Shown here one piece after another: positions 25,971 through 35,589 of a stretch of DNA of 64,000 bases. Position 1 is the first letter of the stretch, and each line of letters starts with the position of its first letter. Source of the stretch: Thorsellia kenyensis (GTDB lineage: Bacteria; Pseudomonadota; Gammaproteobacteria; Enterobacterales; Thorselliaceae); contig NZ_JBHLXE010000038.1 of NCBI RefSeq assembly GCF_042432445.1, positions 1-64,000 on the forward strand, given 5' to 3'. The notes under the pieces were generated by a model. The model had not been told where the DNA came from. It saw only the letters and a list, made by a program, of their open reading frames with translations, and searched no databases. The translations under genes were made by a program, and so were the position numbers.

Positions 25971-27578
25971 ATGAAGAAAAAAATTTCAAAATTAGCAACG
26001 ATTATTGGCTTCATGGGGCTTGGTTTATCCGGGTTCGCTCAAGCTAATACTCTAGTTTACTGTTCTGAAGCTTCACCTGAAGGATTCAATCCACAACTTT
26101 ATACTTCAGGCACTACCTATGATGCAAGTTCGGTGCCCCTTTATAACCGTCTTATTGATTTCAAAAGAGGGACTACGGAAACGCAACCTGCGCTCGCTGA
26201 AAGCTGGACTATCAGTGAAGATGGTAAAACGTATACATTCAAATTAAGAAAAGATGTTAAGTTCCATACAACGGATGATTTTACCCCAACAAGAAATTTT
26301 AATGCGGACGACGTTGTTTATAGTTTTTTAAGGCAGCACGATGAAAAACATCCGTATTATAATGTTTCAGGGGGAACCTATGAATATTATTCTGGGATGG
26401 GAATGCGTGATATGATTCAATCGGTTGAAAAAATCGATGATCATACTGTTGTCTTTAAATTAACTAGAGCAGAAGCGCCATTCTTGGCAAATTTAGCCAT
26501 GGATTTTGCCTCAATTTTATCTGCTGAATATGCTGATAACATGCTAGCAGCAGGAACACCCGAAAATGTGGATTTATATCCAGTAGGTACAGGTCCATTT
26601 CAAATTGATGATTACCAACAAGACTCAACAATTATCTACTCAGCGTTTGAAGATTACTGGGGAGAAAGAGGTAATGTTGAAACACTAATTTTTTCTATAA
26701 CACCTGATGCAGCAATTCGTTATGCAAAAATGCAAAAAGATGAGTGTCAAGTAATGCCTTATCCTAATCCTTCTGATATAGCGAGAATGAAACAAGATGA
26801 GTCCATTAATTTATATGAAGATGCAGGGCTCAATATAGGCTACATGGCCTTTAATGTGACTAAGCCGCCGTTAGATAATGTCAAAGTAAGGCAAGCACTC
26901 GCGATGGCTGTCAATAAACCTAGTATCATTGAAAATGTATTCCAAGGTACAGGCCAAGTAGCTAAAAACCTCATCCCACCAACCATGTGGGGCTATAATG
27001 ACAGTATCGAAGATTATAAATATGATTTAGAAGCAGCAAAAGCACTTTTAAAAGAGGCGGGAATAGAAGGAGAAATAACCATCGACTTGTGGGCGATGCC
27101 AGTGCAAAGACCTTATAATCCAAATGCGAAACGAATGGCTGAAATTATTCAAGCGGATTGGGCTAAAATAGGGGTTAAAGCCAATATTGTTACCTATGAA
27201 TGGGGTGAATATTTAAAAAGGGCTAGAGATGGTGAACATGATGTTGCTTTAATGGGCTGGAATGGCGACAATGGTGATCCTGATAACTTTTTTGCTACAC
27301 TATTTAGCTGTGATGCGGCGAATAATGGTTCTAACTACGCAAGATGGTGTGATCAATCTTTTGAAGACGTCATTCAACCCGCTAGAGTAAGTAGCAACCA
27401 AGAAGAGCGTGTTGCTTTATATAAAAAAGCGCAAGAAATAATGCATGAGCAAATGCCTGCGGTAATGATTGCACACTCAACAACTTTCCAACCAGTAAGT
27501 AAGCGTGTGGAAAATTTTGTGATAAGCAAAGTAGGTAAAAATGCTTTTGATCAAGTTAACATCAAAGAAAGTAAATAG
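25971..27578 (+). CDS. dppA: Periplasmic dipeptide-binding protein
   Basis: The 535-aa protein has exactly the E. coli DppA length and belongs to the SBP_bac_5 family. It has a signal peptide (MKKKISKLATIIGFMGLGLSG, cut after FAQA) and mature start NTLVYCSEASPEGFNPQ, close to DppA. Landmarks: LAESWTISEDGKTYTFKLRKDVKFH, NADDVVYSF, PVGTGPFQIDDY, VRQALAMAVNK and the ligand-site region YEWGEYLKRARDGEHDVALMGWNGDNGDPDNF. It binds dipeptides (and haem or 5-aminolevulinate in E. coli). GAGGAA ribosome site. A strong terminator-like hairpin separates it from dppB. Confidence 0.93.
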   Translation: MKKKISKLATIIGFMGLGLSGFAQANTLVYCSEASPEGFNPQLYTSGTTYDASSVPLYNRLIDFKRGTTETQPALAESWTISEDGKTYTFKLRKDVKFHTTDDFTPTRNFNADDVVYSFLRQHDEKHPYYNVSGGTYEYYSGMGMRDMIQSVEKIDDHTVVFKLTRAEAPFLANLAMDFASILSAEYADNMLAAGTPENVDLYPVGTGPFQIDDYQQDSTIIYSAFEDYWGERGNVETLIFSITPDAAIRYAKMQKDECQVMPYPNPSDIARMKQDESINLYEDAGLNIGYMAFNVTKPPLDNVKVRQALAMAVNKPSIIENVFQGTGQVAKNLIPPTMWGYNDSIEDYKYDLEAAKALLKEAGIEGEITIDLWAMPVQRPYNPNAKRMAEIIQADWAKIGVKANIVTYEWGEYLKRARDGEHDVALMGWNGDNGDPDNFFATLFSCDAANNGSNYARWCDQSFEDVIQPARVSSNQEERVALYKKAQEIMHEQMPAVMIAHSTTFQPVSKRVENFVISKVGKNAFDQVNIKESK

Positions 27579-27615
27579 TTTTAAACACTTTATGTAGTTA
27601 ACGTATACAAATGAC

Positions 27616-27657
27616 AATCATCATATTTTTTGCTAACAAAGAATATGATGATTTTTT
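27616..27657 (+). terminator. Attenuating terminator between dppA and dppB
   Basis: AATCATCATATT (27616-27627) and AATATGATGATT (27642-27653) form a perfect 12-bp stem, followed by a T run to 27657. It starts 38 bases after dppA and lies 50 bases before dppB, so partial termination would lower dppBCDF relative to dppA. Confidence 0.75.
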
Positions 27658-27706
27658 GTTTTATAAAGTAATTCATTGTCATCGAAGATATTTCTGAGAG
27701 AAATTC

Positions 27707-28732
27707 ATGCTGAAATTGATTTTCAAAAAAATAATCACGTTGTTCCCCACTTTTATAGGGATCACACTCATCACATTTTTACTTGTTCATTTGATACCCG
27801 GCGATCCTGTTTTGCTAATGTCAGGTGAAAGAGGGCTCTCTGAAGAACGACATGCCCAACTACTTGCTGAATATGGTCTAGATAAGCCACTGCATCAGCA
27901 ATACATCTCTTATATTCAATCTCTTTTGCAAGGCGATCTAGGTCAATCAATTAAAACCAAAAAACCTGTGTGGGACGAATTTGTTCCTAAGTTTAAAGCC
28001 ACATTAGAATTGGCTTTATGTGCCTTATTACTCGCGATTGCTGTCGGTATACCCCTAGGTGTGATTGCAGCGGTGAAGAGAGGGTCATTTTTAGATCACG
28101 CCACCATTACACTCTCTTTAACAGGTTATTCCATGCCAATCTTTTGGTGGGGCATGATGCTTATTTTAGTGATGTCTATTCATCTAAATCTCACTCCAGT
28201 AAGTGGCAGAATAGATCCTGCTCTTGTCAGATTCCCAAGAAGCATAAGAAATGATCTCACAGGATTTATGCTTATTGATACATGGCTCTATGGCAAAGAG
28301 GGCTATTTTAAAAATGCAGTGTCGCATTTAATTTTACCGACGATTGTATTATCAACTATTCCCTTAGCAGTCATTGTCAGAATGACTCGTTCAAGCATGT
28401 TAGAAGTACTCAATGAAGATTACATCAGAACAGCAAGGGCCAAAGGACTGTCTAAGTGGCGAGTAATTGTTATCCATGCACTTAGAAATGCGTTAATGCC
28501 GGTGATAACCGTTATAGGCTTGCAGCTCGGTGTATTACTTTCAGGCGCAGTACTGACCGAGTACGTATTTTCTTGGCCTGGGGTAGGTACGTGGCTAATC
28601 GATTCATTAGAAAGAAGAGATTACCCTGTGATTCAAGGGGGTGTACTTATCGTGGCGACACTTATTATTTTAGTTAATTTAGTTGTTGATATACTTTATG
28701 GTTATATTAATCCTAAAGTGAGAAATCATTAA
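27707..28732 (+). CDS. dppB: Dipeptide ABC transporter permease DppB
   Basis: A 341-aa inner-membrane permease (E. coli DppB 339 aa) with six membrane segments. It has the N-terminal FLLVHLIPGDPV motif and the EAA-type loop DYIRTARAKGLSKWRVIVIHALRNALMPV (about residues 236-264) that contacts the ATPases. The roughly 60-residue periplasmic insertion (SGRIDPALVRFPRS..., residues 165-200) is characteristic of DppB. It ends 13 bases before dppC. Confidence 0.93.
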   Translation: MLKLIFKKIITLFPTFIGITLITFLLVHLIPGDPVLLMSGERGLSEERHAQLLAEYGLDKPLHQQYISYIQSLLQGDLGQSIKTKKPVWDEFVPKFKATLELALCALLLAIAVGIPLGVIAAVKRGSFLDHATITLSLTGYSMPIFWWGMMLILVMSIHLNLTPVSGRIDPALVRFPRSIRNDLTGFMLIDTWLYGKEGYFKNAVSHLILPTIVLSTIPLAVIVRMTRSSMLEVLNEDYIRTARAKGLSKWRVIVIHALRNALMPVITVIGLQLGVLLSGAVLTEYVFSWPGVGTWLIDSLERRDYPVIQGGVLIVATLIILVNLVVDILYGYINPKVRNH

Positions 28733-28745
28733 TTTTGAGGTTTTC

Positions 28746-29663
28746 ATGTCAAATTCAGTCAGTATAGATAATGAAAAAAAGAATTTTCAACCAATGACTC
28801 CTTTACAGGAGTTTTGGTTTTATTTTTCTAAAAATAGAGGTGCCGTTATAGGCCTAATTTATGTTGTTGTCATGCTTCTTGTGGCCATATTTGCTCCTTT
28901 AATCGCCCCTCATTCCGCTTTTGAATTATTCAAAGCCCCGGAGAACATGAGTTTTCCTTTACCTCCAGCTTGGCTTGAGGGCGGGAGTGCAAAATTTTTA
29001 CTTGGCACGGATGATATTGGTAGAGATTTATTATCCCGCATCATTCATGGTGCGCGTCTTTCGTTATTGATTGCTTTCGTGGTCGTGACGCTCTCTTTGC
29101 TACTGGGTGTTGCTATAGGAATCATTGCAGGCTATGTAGGGGGGTATGTTGATCAGTGCATTATGCGAGTAGCTGATATAATGATGGCATTGCCAAGTCT
29201 TTTGCTTGCATTGGTTCTTGTTGCTATTTTAGGTCAATCATTATATACCGCTTCTTTGGCTTTAACATTTGTTGGATTACCCCATTATATCCGTTTAACA
29301 CGCGCCCAAGTGATTGCTGAGATACAAAAAGATTACGTTGTGGCCTCAAAAATCGTTGGTGCAGGCCACTTTAGACAAATGTTTAAAAATATTTTACCTA
29401 ACTGTTTGGCACCGCTCATTGTCCAAGGTTCATTAGGCTTTTCAAATGCAATTTTAGACATGGCTGCGTTGGGTTTTTTAGGTATGGGGATTCAACCCCC
29501 TGCACCAGAATGGGGCACGCTACTTTCTGATGGGTTAAAATTTTTACAAAGTGCTTGGTGGATTGTTGTTTTTCCTGGAATGACCATACTATTTACCGTT
29601 TTGGCTTTTAATCTCGTTGGTGATGGCTTGCGAGATGCGTTTGATCCAAAACTCAAGCAATAA
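28746..29663 (+). CDS. dppC: Dipeptide ABC transporter permease DppC
   Basis: A 305-aa permease (E. coli DppC 300 aa) with an N-terminal OppC_N region (TPLQEFWFYFSKNRGAVIGL). It contains LGTDDIGRDLLSRIIHGARLSL and the coupling loop DYVVASKIVGAGHFRQMFKNILPNCLAPL (about residues 196-224), and ends LRDAFDPKL as in the family. It forms the translocation pore with DppB. GAGG ribosome site. Confidence 0.93.
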   Translation: MSNSVSIDNEKKNFQPMTPLQEFWFYFSKNRGAVIGLIYVVVMLLVAIFAPLIAPHSAFELFKAPENMSFPLPPAWLEGGSAKFLLGTDDIGRDLLSRIIHGARLSLLIAFVVVTLSLLLGVAIGIIAGYVGGYVDQCIMRVADIMMALPSLLLALVLVAILGQSLYTASLALTFVGLPHYIRLTRAQVIAEIQKDYVVASKIVGAGHFRQMFKNILPNCLAPLIVQGSLGFSNAILDMAALGFLGMGIQPPAPEWGTLLSDGLKFLQSAWWIVVFPGMTILFTVLAFNLVGDGLRDAFDPKLKQ

Positions 29664-29673
29664 ATTATTCTTA

Positions 29674-29711
29674 GCCTCAAGTGGTCGTCAGAAAAAAAGG
29701 ATTTGAGGCTT
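29674..29711 (+). promoter_or_regulatory. Hairpin in the dppC-dppD gap
   Basis: AGCCTCAA (29674-29681) pairs with TTGAGGCT (29704-29711). It starts 11 bases after dppC in a 294-base gap that is otherwise AT-rich with no gene. Only TTT-like sequence follows, so termination would be partial. Confidence 0.4.
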
Positions 29712-29957
29712 TGGTGTAGTTACCAGAAAGCTATTTACTCTTTGGTTTCTAGCTTACAAGTTCAAGCGCACCAACAGTTAATGGATACCATATTGAATGT
29801 ATTCAATATTCAAAATATTTAATATTCATAACACTCAAAATTCAATTGATAAAGATTTAAACGCTAAGATAAAAATAGTTAGGTAAAAATATGTTTACCT
29901 GAAGCAGATAAAAATAAGTCAAAGCAATGGCATGATAAATGAACTTAGGAAATAAGT

Positions 29958-30926
29958 ATGAGTCTATTAACGTTAGAAAATTTAAGCGTTCATTTTGGTG
30001 ATAAACCGGCTTTTAAAGCCGTTGATAAAATATCTTACTCTATAGCTCAAGGGGAAGTATTAGGCGTTGTTGGAGAGTCAGGATCAGGAAAGTCTGTCAG
30101 TTCTCTCGCCTTGATGGGATTGATAGATTACCCAGGAACTGTCAAAGCTGAACGTATGGAGTTTGATGGAATGGATTTACTCGCATTGAGTGAAAAAGAG
30201 AAGCAAAAAATAGTCGGAGCACAAATATCTATGATATTTCAAGATGCCATGACTAGCTTAAATCCAGCCTATACTGTTGGGTTTCAGATAATGGAAGCCT
30301 TAAAAGTCCATCAAGGTGGTACAAAAACAGAGAGAATGACACGCTGTATAGAACTACTTGAGCAAGTGGGTATACCCGACCCCATTTCTCGATTAAAAGC
30401 CTATCCACATCAACTATCAGGTGGGATGAGCCAACGAGTGATGATAGCCATGGCAATTGCCTGTAAACCTAAGTTGTTAATTGCTGATGAACCGACAACC
30501 GCTCTTGATGTCACCATTCAAGCACAAATCATGGAGCTTTTAATAGAGTTACAAAAAAAAGAGAACATGGCACTCATTTTGATTACTCATGATTTAGCGT
30601 TAGTGGCTGAGGCGGCTAAAAGAATTATTGTCATGTATGCAGGGCAAATTGTTGAAGTAGCTGATACCACCACTTTGTTTAAATATCCTAAGCATCCTTA
30701 TACAGAGTCTTTACTGAAAGCTTTGCCTGAATTTTCTGAGGGTAAGGATACCTTAGAGGCTTTACCGGGTGTGGTTCCTGGAAAATATGATAGACCTACG
30801 GGTTGTCTACTTAATCCAAGATGCCCCCACGCTAAAGAGAAATGTACACAGGAAGAACCAGAGTTGCAAGAAGTCGGTTCACATTTAGTGAAATGTCATT
30901 TTCCGTTAACCGTTACATTTGAATAA
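29958..30926 (+). CDS. dppD: Dipeptide ABC transporter ATPase DppD
   Basis: A 322-aa ATPase (E. coli DppD 327 aa). Walker A GESGSGKS (about residues 39-46), Q-loop IFQDAMTSLNP, signature LSGGMSQ, Walker B LLIADEPTTALD and switch ITHDLA are intact. The C-terminal oligopeptide-transporter extension has four cysteines (CLLNPRC, EKC, VKC), matching the 4Fe-4S-type site described for some Dpp ATPases. It pairs with DppF. Signature Ser (GGMSQR) replaces the more common Arg. Confidence 0.93.
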   Translation: MSLLTLENLSVHFGDKPAFKAVDKISYSIAQGEVLGVVGESGSGKSVSSLALMGLIDYPGTVKAERMEFDGMDLLALSEKEKQKIVGAQISMIFQDAMTSLNPAYTVGFQIMEALKVHQGGTKTERMTRCIELLEQVGIPDPISRLKAYPHQLSGGMSQRVMIAMAIACKPKLLIADEPTTALDVTIQAQIMELLIELQKKENMALILITHDLALVAEAAKRIIVMYAGQIVEVADTTTLFKYPKHPYTESLLKALPEFSEGKDTLEALPGVVPGKYDRPTGCLLNPRCPHAKEKCTQEEPELQEVGSHLVKCHFPLTVTFE

Positions 30927-31072
30927 AAATACTAATAGAACGTTGATTGTTTTTAGTATATTGACTTAAGCTTTGATATATTAAATGCATACTGCGTTTA
31001 GGAAATATACAGAGCTATTCAAATAATAGGATCAGTTTAAATAACAGTGCTTTAATTAATACTAGGCTTACT

Positions 31073-32113
31073 ATGAAAAATGAAATTGAACAACAGACTA
31101 AAAATAAAACAGATGATGAAAATGCTTCAGAAAGTTTAAAAAATAATAGTGGGCTCCATAAAACTGTTATTTTAAAAGCAGATAATCTAAAAAAACATTA
31201 TGAGGTAAAAGCCGGTTTATTCAAAAAACCTAAATTAGTCAAGGCACTAGATGGTGTAAGTTTTGAATTGCGTATAGGATCGACATTAGCGGTGGTTGGT
31301 GAGTCAGGGTGTGGAAAATCTACGCTAGGCAAATTGCTTACTATGATAGAAACGCCAACAGAAGGTAATCTCTTTTATCAAGGAGCACCCTTAGCTTTTA
31401 CTCAATCAGGTGAACAGCTTAGAAAGATTCAAATGATATTTCAAAATCCCTATAGTTCTCTCAATCCAAGAAAAAAAATCGGGGATATTCTCTCTGAACC
31501 TCTTATTGTTAATACGCAATTGACCTCAAAAGAAATAAAAGAAGAAGTTCTAGGTGTAATGGCAAAAGTTGGACTAAAAGCTGAGTTCTATGACCGATAC
31601 CCACATATGTTTTCTGGCGGACAAAGACAGCGCATTGCAATTGCTCGGGGATTAATGCTCAAGCCAAGTGTTGTTGTGGCAGATGAGCCTGTTTCTGCTT
31701 TAGACGTTTCTGTCAGGGCACAAGTGCTTAATTTGATGATGGAATTACAAACTAATCTAAATCTTGCGTATGTATTTATTTCTCATGACTTAACTGTTGT
31801 AAAGCATATTGCAGATGAAATAATGGTCATGTATCTGGGCCGTTGTGTTGAAAAGGCAAGTACAGAGGTAATTTTTAGTAATCCTAAACATCCTTATACT
31901 CAAGCACTATTATCTGCGACACCTAGTTTAAGAGAAAAAAACAAGCAAGAACGTATACGTTTACAAGGGGAATTGCCAAGCCCTTTAAATCCACCGAAAG
32001 GGTGTGCATTTAGCGCGCGTTGTATGCATGCTATTGATAAATGTTTTGTAGAAGCGCCCCCCCTTTTAGAATTAAAAGAGAGAAGTATTGCGTGTCATCT
32101 GATCCAAAGCTAG
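31073..32113 (+). CDS. dppF: Dipeptide ABC transporter ATPase DppF
   Basis: A 346-aa ATPase (E. coli DppF 334 aa). Walker A GESGCGKST, Q-loop IFQNPYSSLNP, signature FSGGQRQ, Walker B VVADEPVSALD and the VISHDLT-type switch are intact, and the C-terminal extension carries CAFSARC, DKC and ACH cysteines. A hydrophilic N-terminal tail of about 30 residues, rich in Asn, Lys and Glu, precedes the first strand and is not usual for the family; an internal start could remove it. It is the last gene of the dpp operon, 146 bases after dppD. Confidence 0.92.
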   Translation: MKNEIEQQTKNKTDDENASESLKNNSGLHKTVILKADNLKKHYEVKAGLFKKPKLVKALDGVSFELRIGSTLAVVGESGCGKSTLGKLLTMIETPTEGNLFYQGAPLAFTQSGEQLRKIQMIFQNPYSSLNPRKKIGDILSEPLIVNTQLTSKEIKEEVLGVMAKVGLKAEFYDRYPHMFSGGQRQRIAIARGLMLKPSVVVADEPVSALDVSVRAQVLNLMMELQTNLNLAYVFISHDLTVVKHIADEIMVMYLGRCVEKASTEVIFSNPKHPYTQALLSATPSLREKNKQERIRLQGELPSPLNPPKGCAFSARCMHAIDKCFVEAPPLLELKERSIACHLIQS

Positions 32114-32131
32114 CATGAAAACAAAATAAAA

Positions 32132-32164
32132 AATCAATTATGGCGTACAAAAGTACGGCTGATT
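32132..32164 (+). promoter_or_regulatory. Hairpin after dppF
   Basis: AATCA/TGATT outer pairs and CGTAC/GTACG inner pairs (loop AAAA) form a two-part stem 18 bases after the dppF stop. No U tract follows. Confidence 0.35.
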
Positions 32165-32267
32165 ATACATAATATATGATGATCAAATTATCTATATGTT
32201 AAGCTTATCAATATTTTATTAAACCGAGAATATTAATTTTGAGGCTAATTACAACGAAGGAGACTAT

Positions 32268-33188
32268 ATGTTGACTAGCAAAATTTTTAAAAAGTTTGGG
32301 AAGGCAATACTTTTAAGTACATTAATAACGAGTAGTTTTACTTTTGCAAATAATGCATTAGTCCTACAAACCGATTTTGGCTTAAAAGATGGTGCGGTAT
32401 CCGCTATGAAAGGGGTTGCGTTTGGTGTTTCTCCTACCTTACCTATTTATGATTTAACGCATGAAGTACCGGCTTATAATATTTGGGAAGGCGCTTATCG
32501 CCTTTATCAGACTATTGAATATTGGCCTAAAGGCACCGTTTTCGTGAGCGTTGTCGATCCGGGTGTTGGCACTGATAGAACTTCAGCTGTCTTGAAGACT
32601 AAATCTGGCCATTATATTGTCTCGCCCGACAATGGAACATTTACATTGATTGCTGAAAGATTTGGTATTGAAGCGATTAGAAAAATTGATGAGACTAAAA
32701 ATAGGCTTTCTGGTTCAGAGAAGTCTTATACTTTCCATGGTAGAGATGTTTATGCATACACAGGAGCACGCTTAGCTTCTGGTGAAATTTCTTTTGAAGA
32801 AGTAGGACCGTTACTGGAGAACAAAATAGTTTCAATTGAGTACCAAAAACCTTCAATTGAAGGTAACATCGCCAAAGGTACCATACCTATTTTAGATATA
32901 CAATATGGTAATATTTGGACTAATATCGATGAATCCTTTCTTGAGAATTTAAACATTTCTTATGGAGATGATGTCTGTTTCACTATCCAGCAAAATGGCA
33001 ACGTGAAATATGATGGAAAGGCTCCTTATGTGACGAGTTTTGGTGAAGTTAAGGAGGGTGAACCACTGGTTTACTTAAATAGCCTTTTACAAGTTTCTAT
33101 TGCGCTTAATGTAGACAGTTTTGCACAAAAACATCAAATTGCTTCAGGGGCTGATTGGCATATTGCATTGCAAAAATGTTCTGAATAA
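32268..33188 (+). CDS. Exported SAM hydroxide adenosyltransferase (SAM hydrolase) family protein
   Basis: A 306-aa member of the DUF62/SAM_HAT family, which splits S-adenosylmethionine with hydroxide into adenosine and methionine (relatives are fluorinase and chlorinase). Motifs: LQTDFGLKDG (about residues 33-42), DLTHEV, VVDPGVGTDRTS (about 99-110), SPDNGTF and TFHGRD. The N terminus is a clear signal peptide (FGKAILLSTLITSSFTFANNA), so the enzyme is predicted to be periplasmic, where SAM is not normally abundant. Ribosome site AAGGAGA. It lies alone between dpp and the second importer. A related nucleoside substrate is possible. Confidence 0.82.
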   Translation: MLTSKIFKKFGKAILLSTLITSSFTFANNALVLQTDFGLKDGAVSAMKGVAFGVSPTLPIYDLTHEVPAYNIWEGAYRLYQTIEYWPKGTVFVSVVDPGVGTDRTSAVLKTKSGHYIVSPDNGTFTLIAERFGIEAIRKIDETKNRLSGSEKSYTFHGRDVYAYTGARLASGEISFEEVGPLLENKIVSIEYQKPSIEGNIAKGTIPILDIQYGNIWTNIDESFLENLNISYGDDVCFTIQQNGNVKYDGKAPYVTSFGEVKEGEPLVYLNSLLQVSIALNVDSFAQKHQIASGADWHIALQKCSE

Positions 33189-33943
33189 CTCATTAGAAAA
33201 TAAACCAAAATTGTGTTGAGTGTTTGCCTAGTTAACTTTGTCATCTGTTAAGTAGGTAAATCGCTCAGTTATTTACTGAGCTATAGACAGTAAATACGAT
33301 AGTTCTTAAGCTCGTTTTTTGTGTAGATCTGATTCTAAGTATTTGATTTGGCAGTAAGGGATCAGATCTGATGTAAACATCTCAGTTTCTTTATCTCGCT
33401 TCGTATTAGATCTCCTACAATTTTTCGAAATAAATGAGAAAATTTCATCTAATAGAGAGCTTTGAATTTCTGTGTGATATTTAATCTATTTTTGATTTTT
33501 TTTATACTAATGCTGATATGATAAACAAAATCAATTGCTTAAGGTAAAAAAATCATGTGGAAAAATATTCAACATAGCTTTCAATTCACTAATAATAGTA
33601 TTAAACAACATAAAGCTTTTGAAGAGTTTGATACGATAAATGCACTCATTGATTGGGAGCAAATTATTAACAACTATCCTAATTGATAGGGTTAACAGCC
33701 CGACATAATTTAAACCAACGTAATTATTTTACCTTACTTAAAGTTATTCGAAAGTGTGATTTAACTCGCAAAAAAACAAATTTATCTATAAAAACGACAA
33801 TGAAATATTGCCCTTTTGTGGCTTTATTGTAACTATTGTTAAGATTGTGTTATATAAAATTATTTAAATTTGAATGCATTGTGTTAACTAATCATTTATC
33901 TTGCTGAATGTATTTGTTGAACTAAACTTTAAGGATCTTCCAC
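33189..33943. other. Intergenic gap with hairpins and a possible transposase scrap
   Basis: This 755-base gap contains the hairpin GCTCAGT/ACTGAGC (33263-33281) and the inverted repeat AGATCTGAT/ATCAGATCT (33325-33333 and 33361-33369). A frame of about 43 codons near 33554-33686 has a sequence style (FEEFDTINALIDWEQI) like the N terminus of some IS5-type transposases; it is too short to be functional. The rest is AT-rich. Confidence 0.4.
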
Positions 33944-35464
33944 ATGAAATTAGGCAAAATCGCAACGCTGACCTCGTTAGTTTTACTCGGTACATTTACC
34001 AATGTTTCGCTAGCTGCTGGTGATACTCTGGTCGTCTCAACTAAATTAGATCCGAGCAGTTGGGATCCTATTGCTACTTTTACTGTGCCTTGGTCTACTG
34101 TTGCAACAAATGTTTTTGAAGGGCTTACTTACCGTGGTCCTGATTTAAAATTAGTTCCAGGCCTTGCGACTGAATGGATTGTTGCTGAGGATGGATTATC
34201 GATTGGTTTTAAATTACGTGAAGGAGTTACATTTCAAAACGGGGAACCTTTCAATGCAGAAGCAGTAAAATTTACTTTTGAAAGATTATTAGGCGCAAGT
34301 GGAGCGAAGGGACCACAACGTTCTAATTATACAGCAATTGAAAGAATCGAAGTAATTGATGATTATTCTATAACTATGCATCTAAATTCTCCCGATCCAG
34401 TGCTATTGACTAAATTAGCTGGTTATGGCGCAATGATTGTTCCCCCTAAATATATTACCGAAAAAGGTGAAGCCCATTTTGCAAGTCATCCTATAGGTAC
34501 AGGTCCTTATCAAATTGTGAACTATGAGCCTAAAGTGGATGTAAAACTCAAAGCTTATGATAACTATTGGGGGGAAAAAGCAAAAATCCAAGACATTCAA
34601 TTTAAATTCATCGCTGAACCCGCGACAGCTGTTGCTGAGTTACAGGCTGGAACAATTGATATTGTGGTCGACCAAATCCCACTAAATACAATTAAAACAA
34701 TTAAATCGAAAGATTTTCTGGATGTAATATCCGTGACAGGACCAACAGTCATGGCATTTCGCTTCAATACTAAATCAGGTATTACGCAAAATAAAGACGT
34801 TAGAAAGGCACTTATTATGGCTGTCGATCGTCAAAAAATAATTGATACCATTTTAGCAGGGCAAGCTCAATCGATTGTCGGTTTTCAATCAGCACTTTCA
34901 TTCGGTTATGATGAAACTTTAGAAGGATTACCTTTTGATCCTGAAAAAGCCAAGCAAATGTTAGCTGCTGCGGGTGTAAAACCTGGTGAGAAAATCCAGA
35001 TTGATTATCGTGCTAACGATCAGGTACTTGGTCAAGTAGTTCAAGCTTTAGCGGGATATTTAAAACGAGTTGGTATTAACGTGGCTTTAAAACCGTATGA
35101 AAGCAGTGTTTATTTAAATGATATTGTTCCTGCGGGTAAAACCGGCGAAATGTTTTCACAAGGGTGGGGTGGATGGACATTCGATTATGATAATACGGCC
35201 TATCTGATGTATCACACTGGTGAGAAATGGAATCCTTATGACAGTGATCCTCAATTAGATAAATTACTTGAATCACAAAGACCTATTACCGATCAAAAAG
35301 AACGAGAAAGAATTTTAAAAGAAATTAGTGCTTATGTAGCGAATGAAGCTTTAGAAATGCCCCTCTATAATATCAATACGCTCTATGGAATAAACAAACG
35401 CGTTCAAAATTTCGAACCAGCCCCAGATCAAAGGATTCGATTAAATAACGTTACATTTAAATAA
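33944..35464 (+). CDS. Peptide ABC transporter substrate-binding protein (cluster 2)
   Basis: A 506-aa SBP_bac_5 protein with a Sec signal peptide (MKLGKIATLTSLVLLGTFTNVSLAA). Landmarks: GLATEWIVAEDGLSIGFKLREGVTFQNGEPFNAEAVKFTFERLL, PIGTGPYQIVNYEP and VRKALIMAVDRQKI. It is closer to the GsiB/peptide type than to DppA. The ligand cannot be read from sequence. It heads an operon with two permeases, an M14 peptidase and a double ATPase. AAGGAT precedes the ATG. A hairpin (35510-35555) follows, before the permease gene. Confidence 0.87.
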   Translation: MKLGKIATLTSLVLLGTFTNVSLAAGDTLVVSTKLDPSSWDPIATFTVPWSTVATNVFEGLTYRGPDLKLVPGLATEWIVAEDGLSIGFKLREGVTFQNGEPFNAEAVKFTFERLLGASGAKGPQRSNYTAIERIEVIDDYSITMHLNSPDPVLLTKLAGYGAMIVPPKYITEKGEAHFASHPIGTGPYQIVNYEPKVDVKLKAYDNYWGEKAKIQDIQFKFIAEPATAVAELQAGTIDIVVDQIPLNTIKTIKSKDFLDVISVTGPTVMAFRFNTKSGITQNKDVRKALIMAVDRQKIIDTILAGQAQSIVGFQSALSFGYDETLEGLPFDPEKAKQMLAAAGVKPGEKIQIDYRANDQVLGQVVQALAGYLKRVGINVALKPYESSVYLNDIVPAGKTGEMFSQGWGGWTFDYDNTAYLMYHTGEKWNPYDSDPQLDKLLESQRPITDQKERERILKEISAYVANEALEMPLYNINTLYGINKRVQNFEPAPDQRIRLNNVTFK

Positions 35465-35509
35465 TAGTTCTTTGATTTCACAAAGCCTTTTGTGTGTAAA
35501 ATTTAGAAT

Positions 35510-35555
35510 TTCCTATCAGACTCTTAATAAATTGTCTTGATGAGTGTGATAGGAA
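35510..35555 (+). promoter_or_regulatory. Hairpin between SBP and permease genes (cluster 2)
   Basis: TTCCTATCA (35510-35518) pairs with TGATAGGAA (35547-35555). After one mismatch ACTC/GAGT extends the stem by four pairs. It lies 45 bases after the binding-protein stop and 34 bases before the GTG of the permease gene. Confidence 0.55.
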
Positions 35556-35589
35556 TCCAATCCTTGGTTAAAAGATAGGTTAGAATATT

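Noticed and set aside
33554..33686. Roughly 43-codon frame resembling the start of an IS5-type transposase
   Set aside because: Too short and too weakly similar to call an insertion-sequence gene; recorded only as possible debris.
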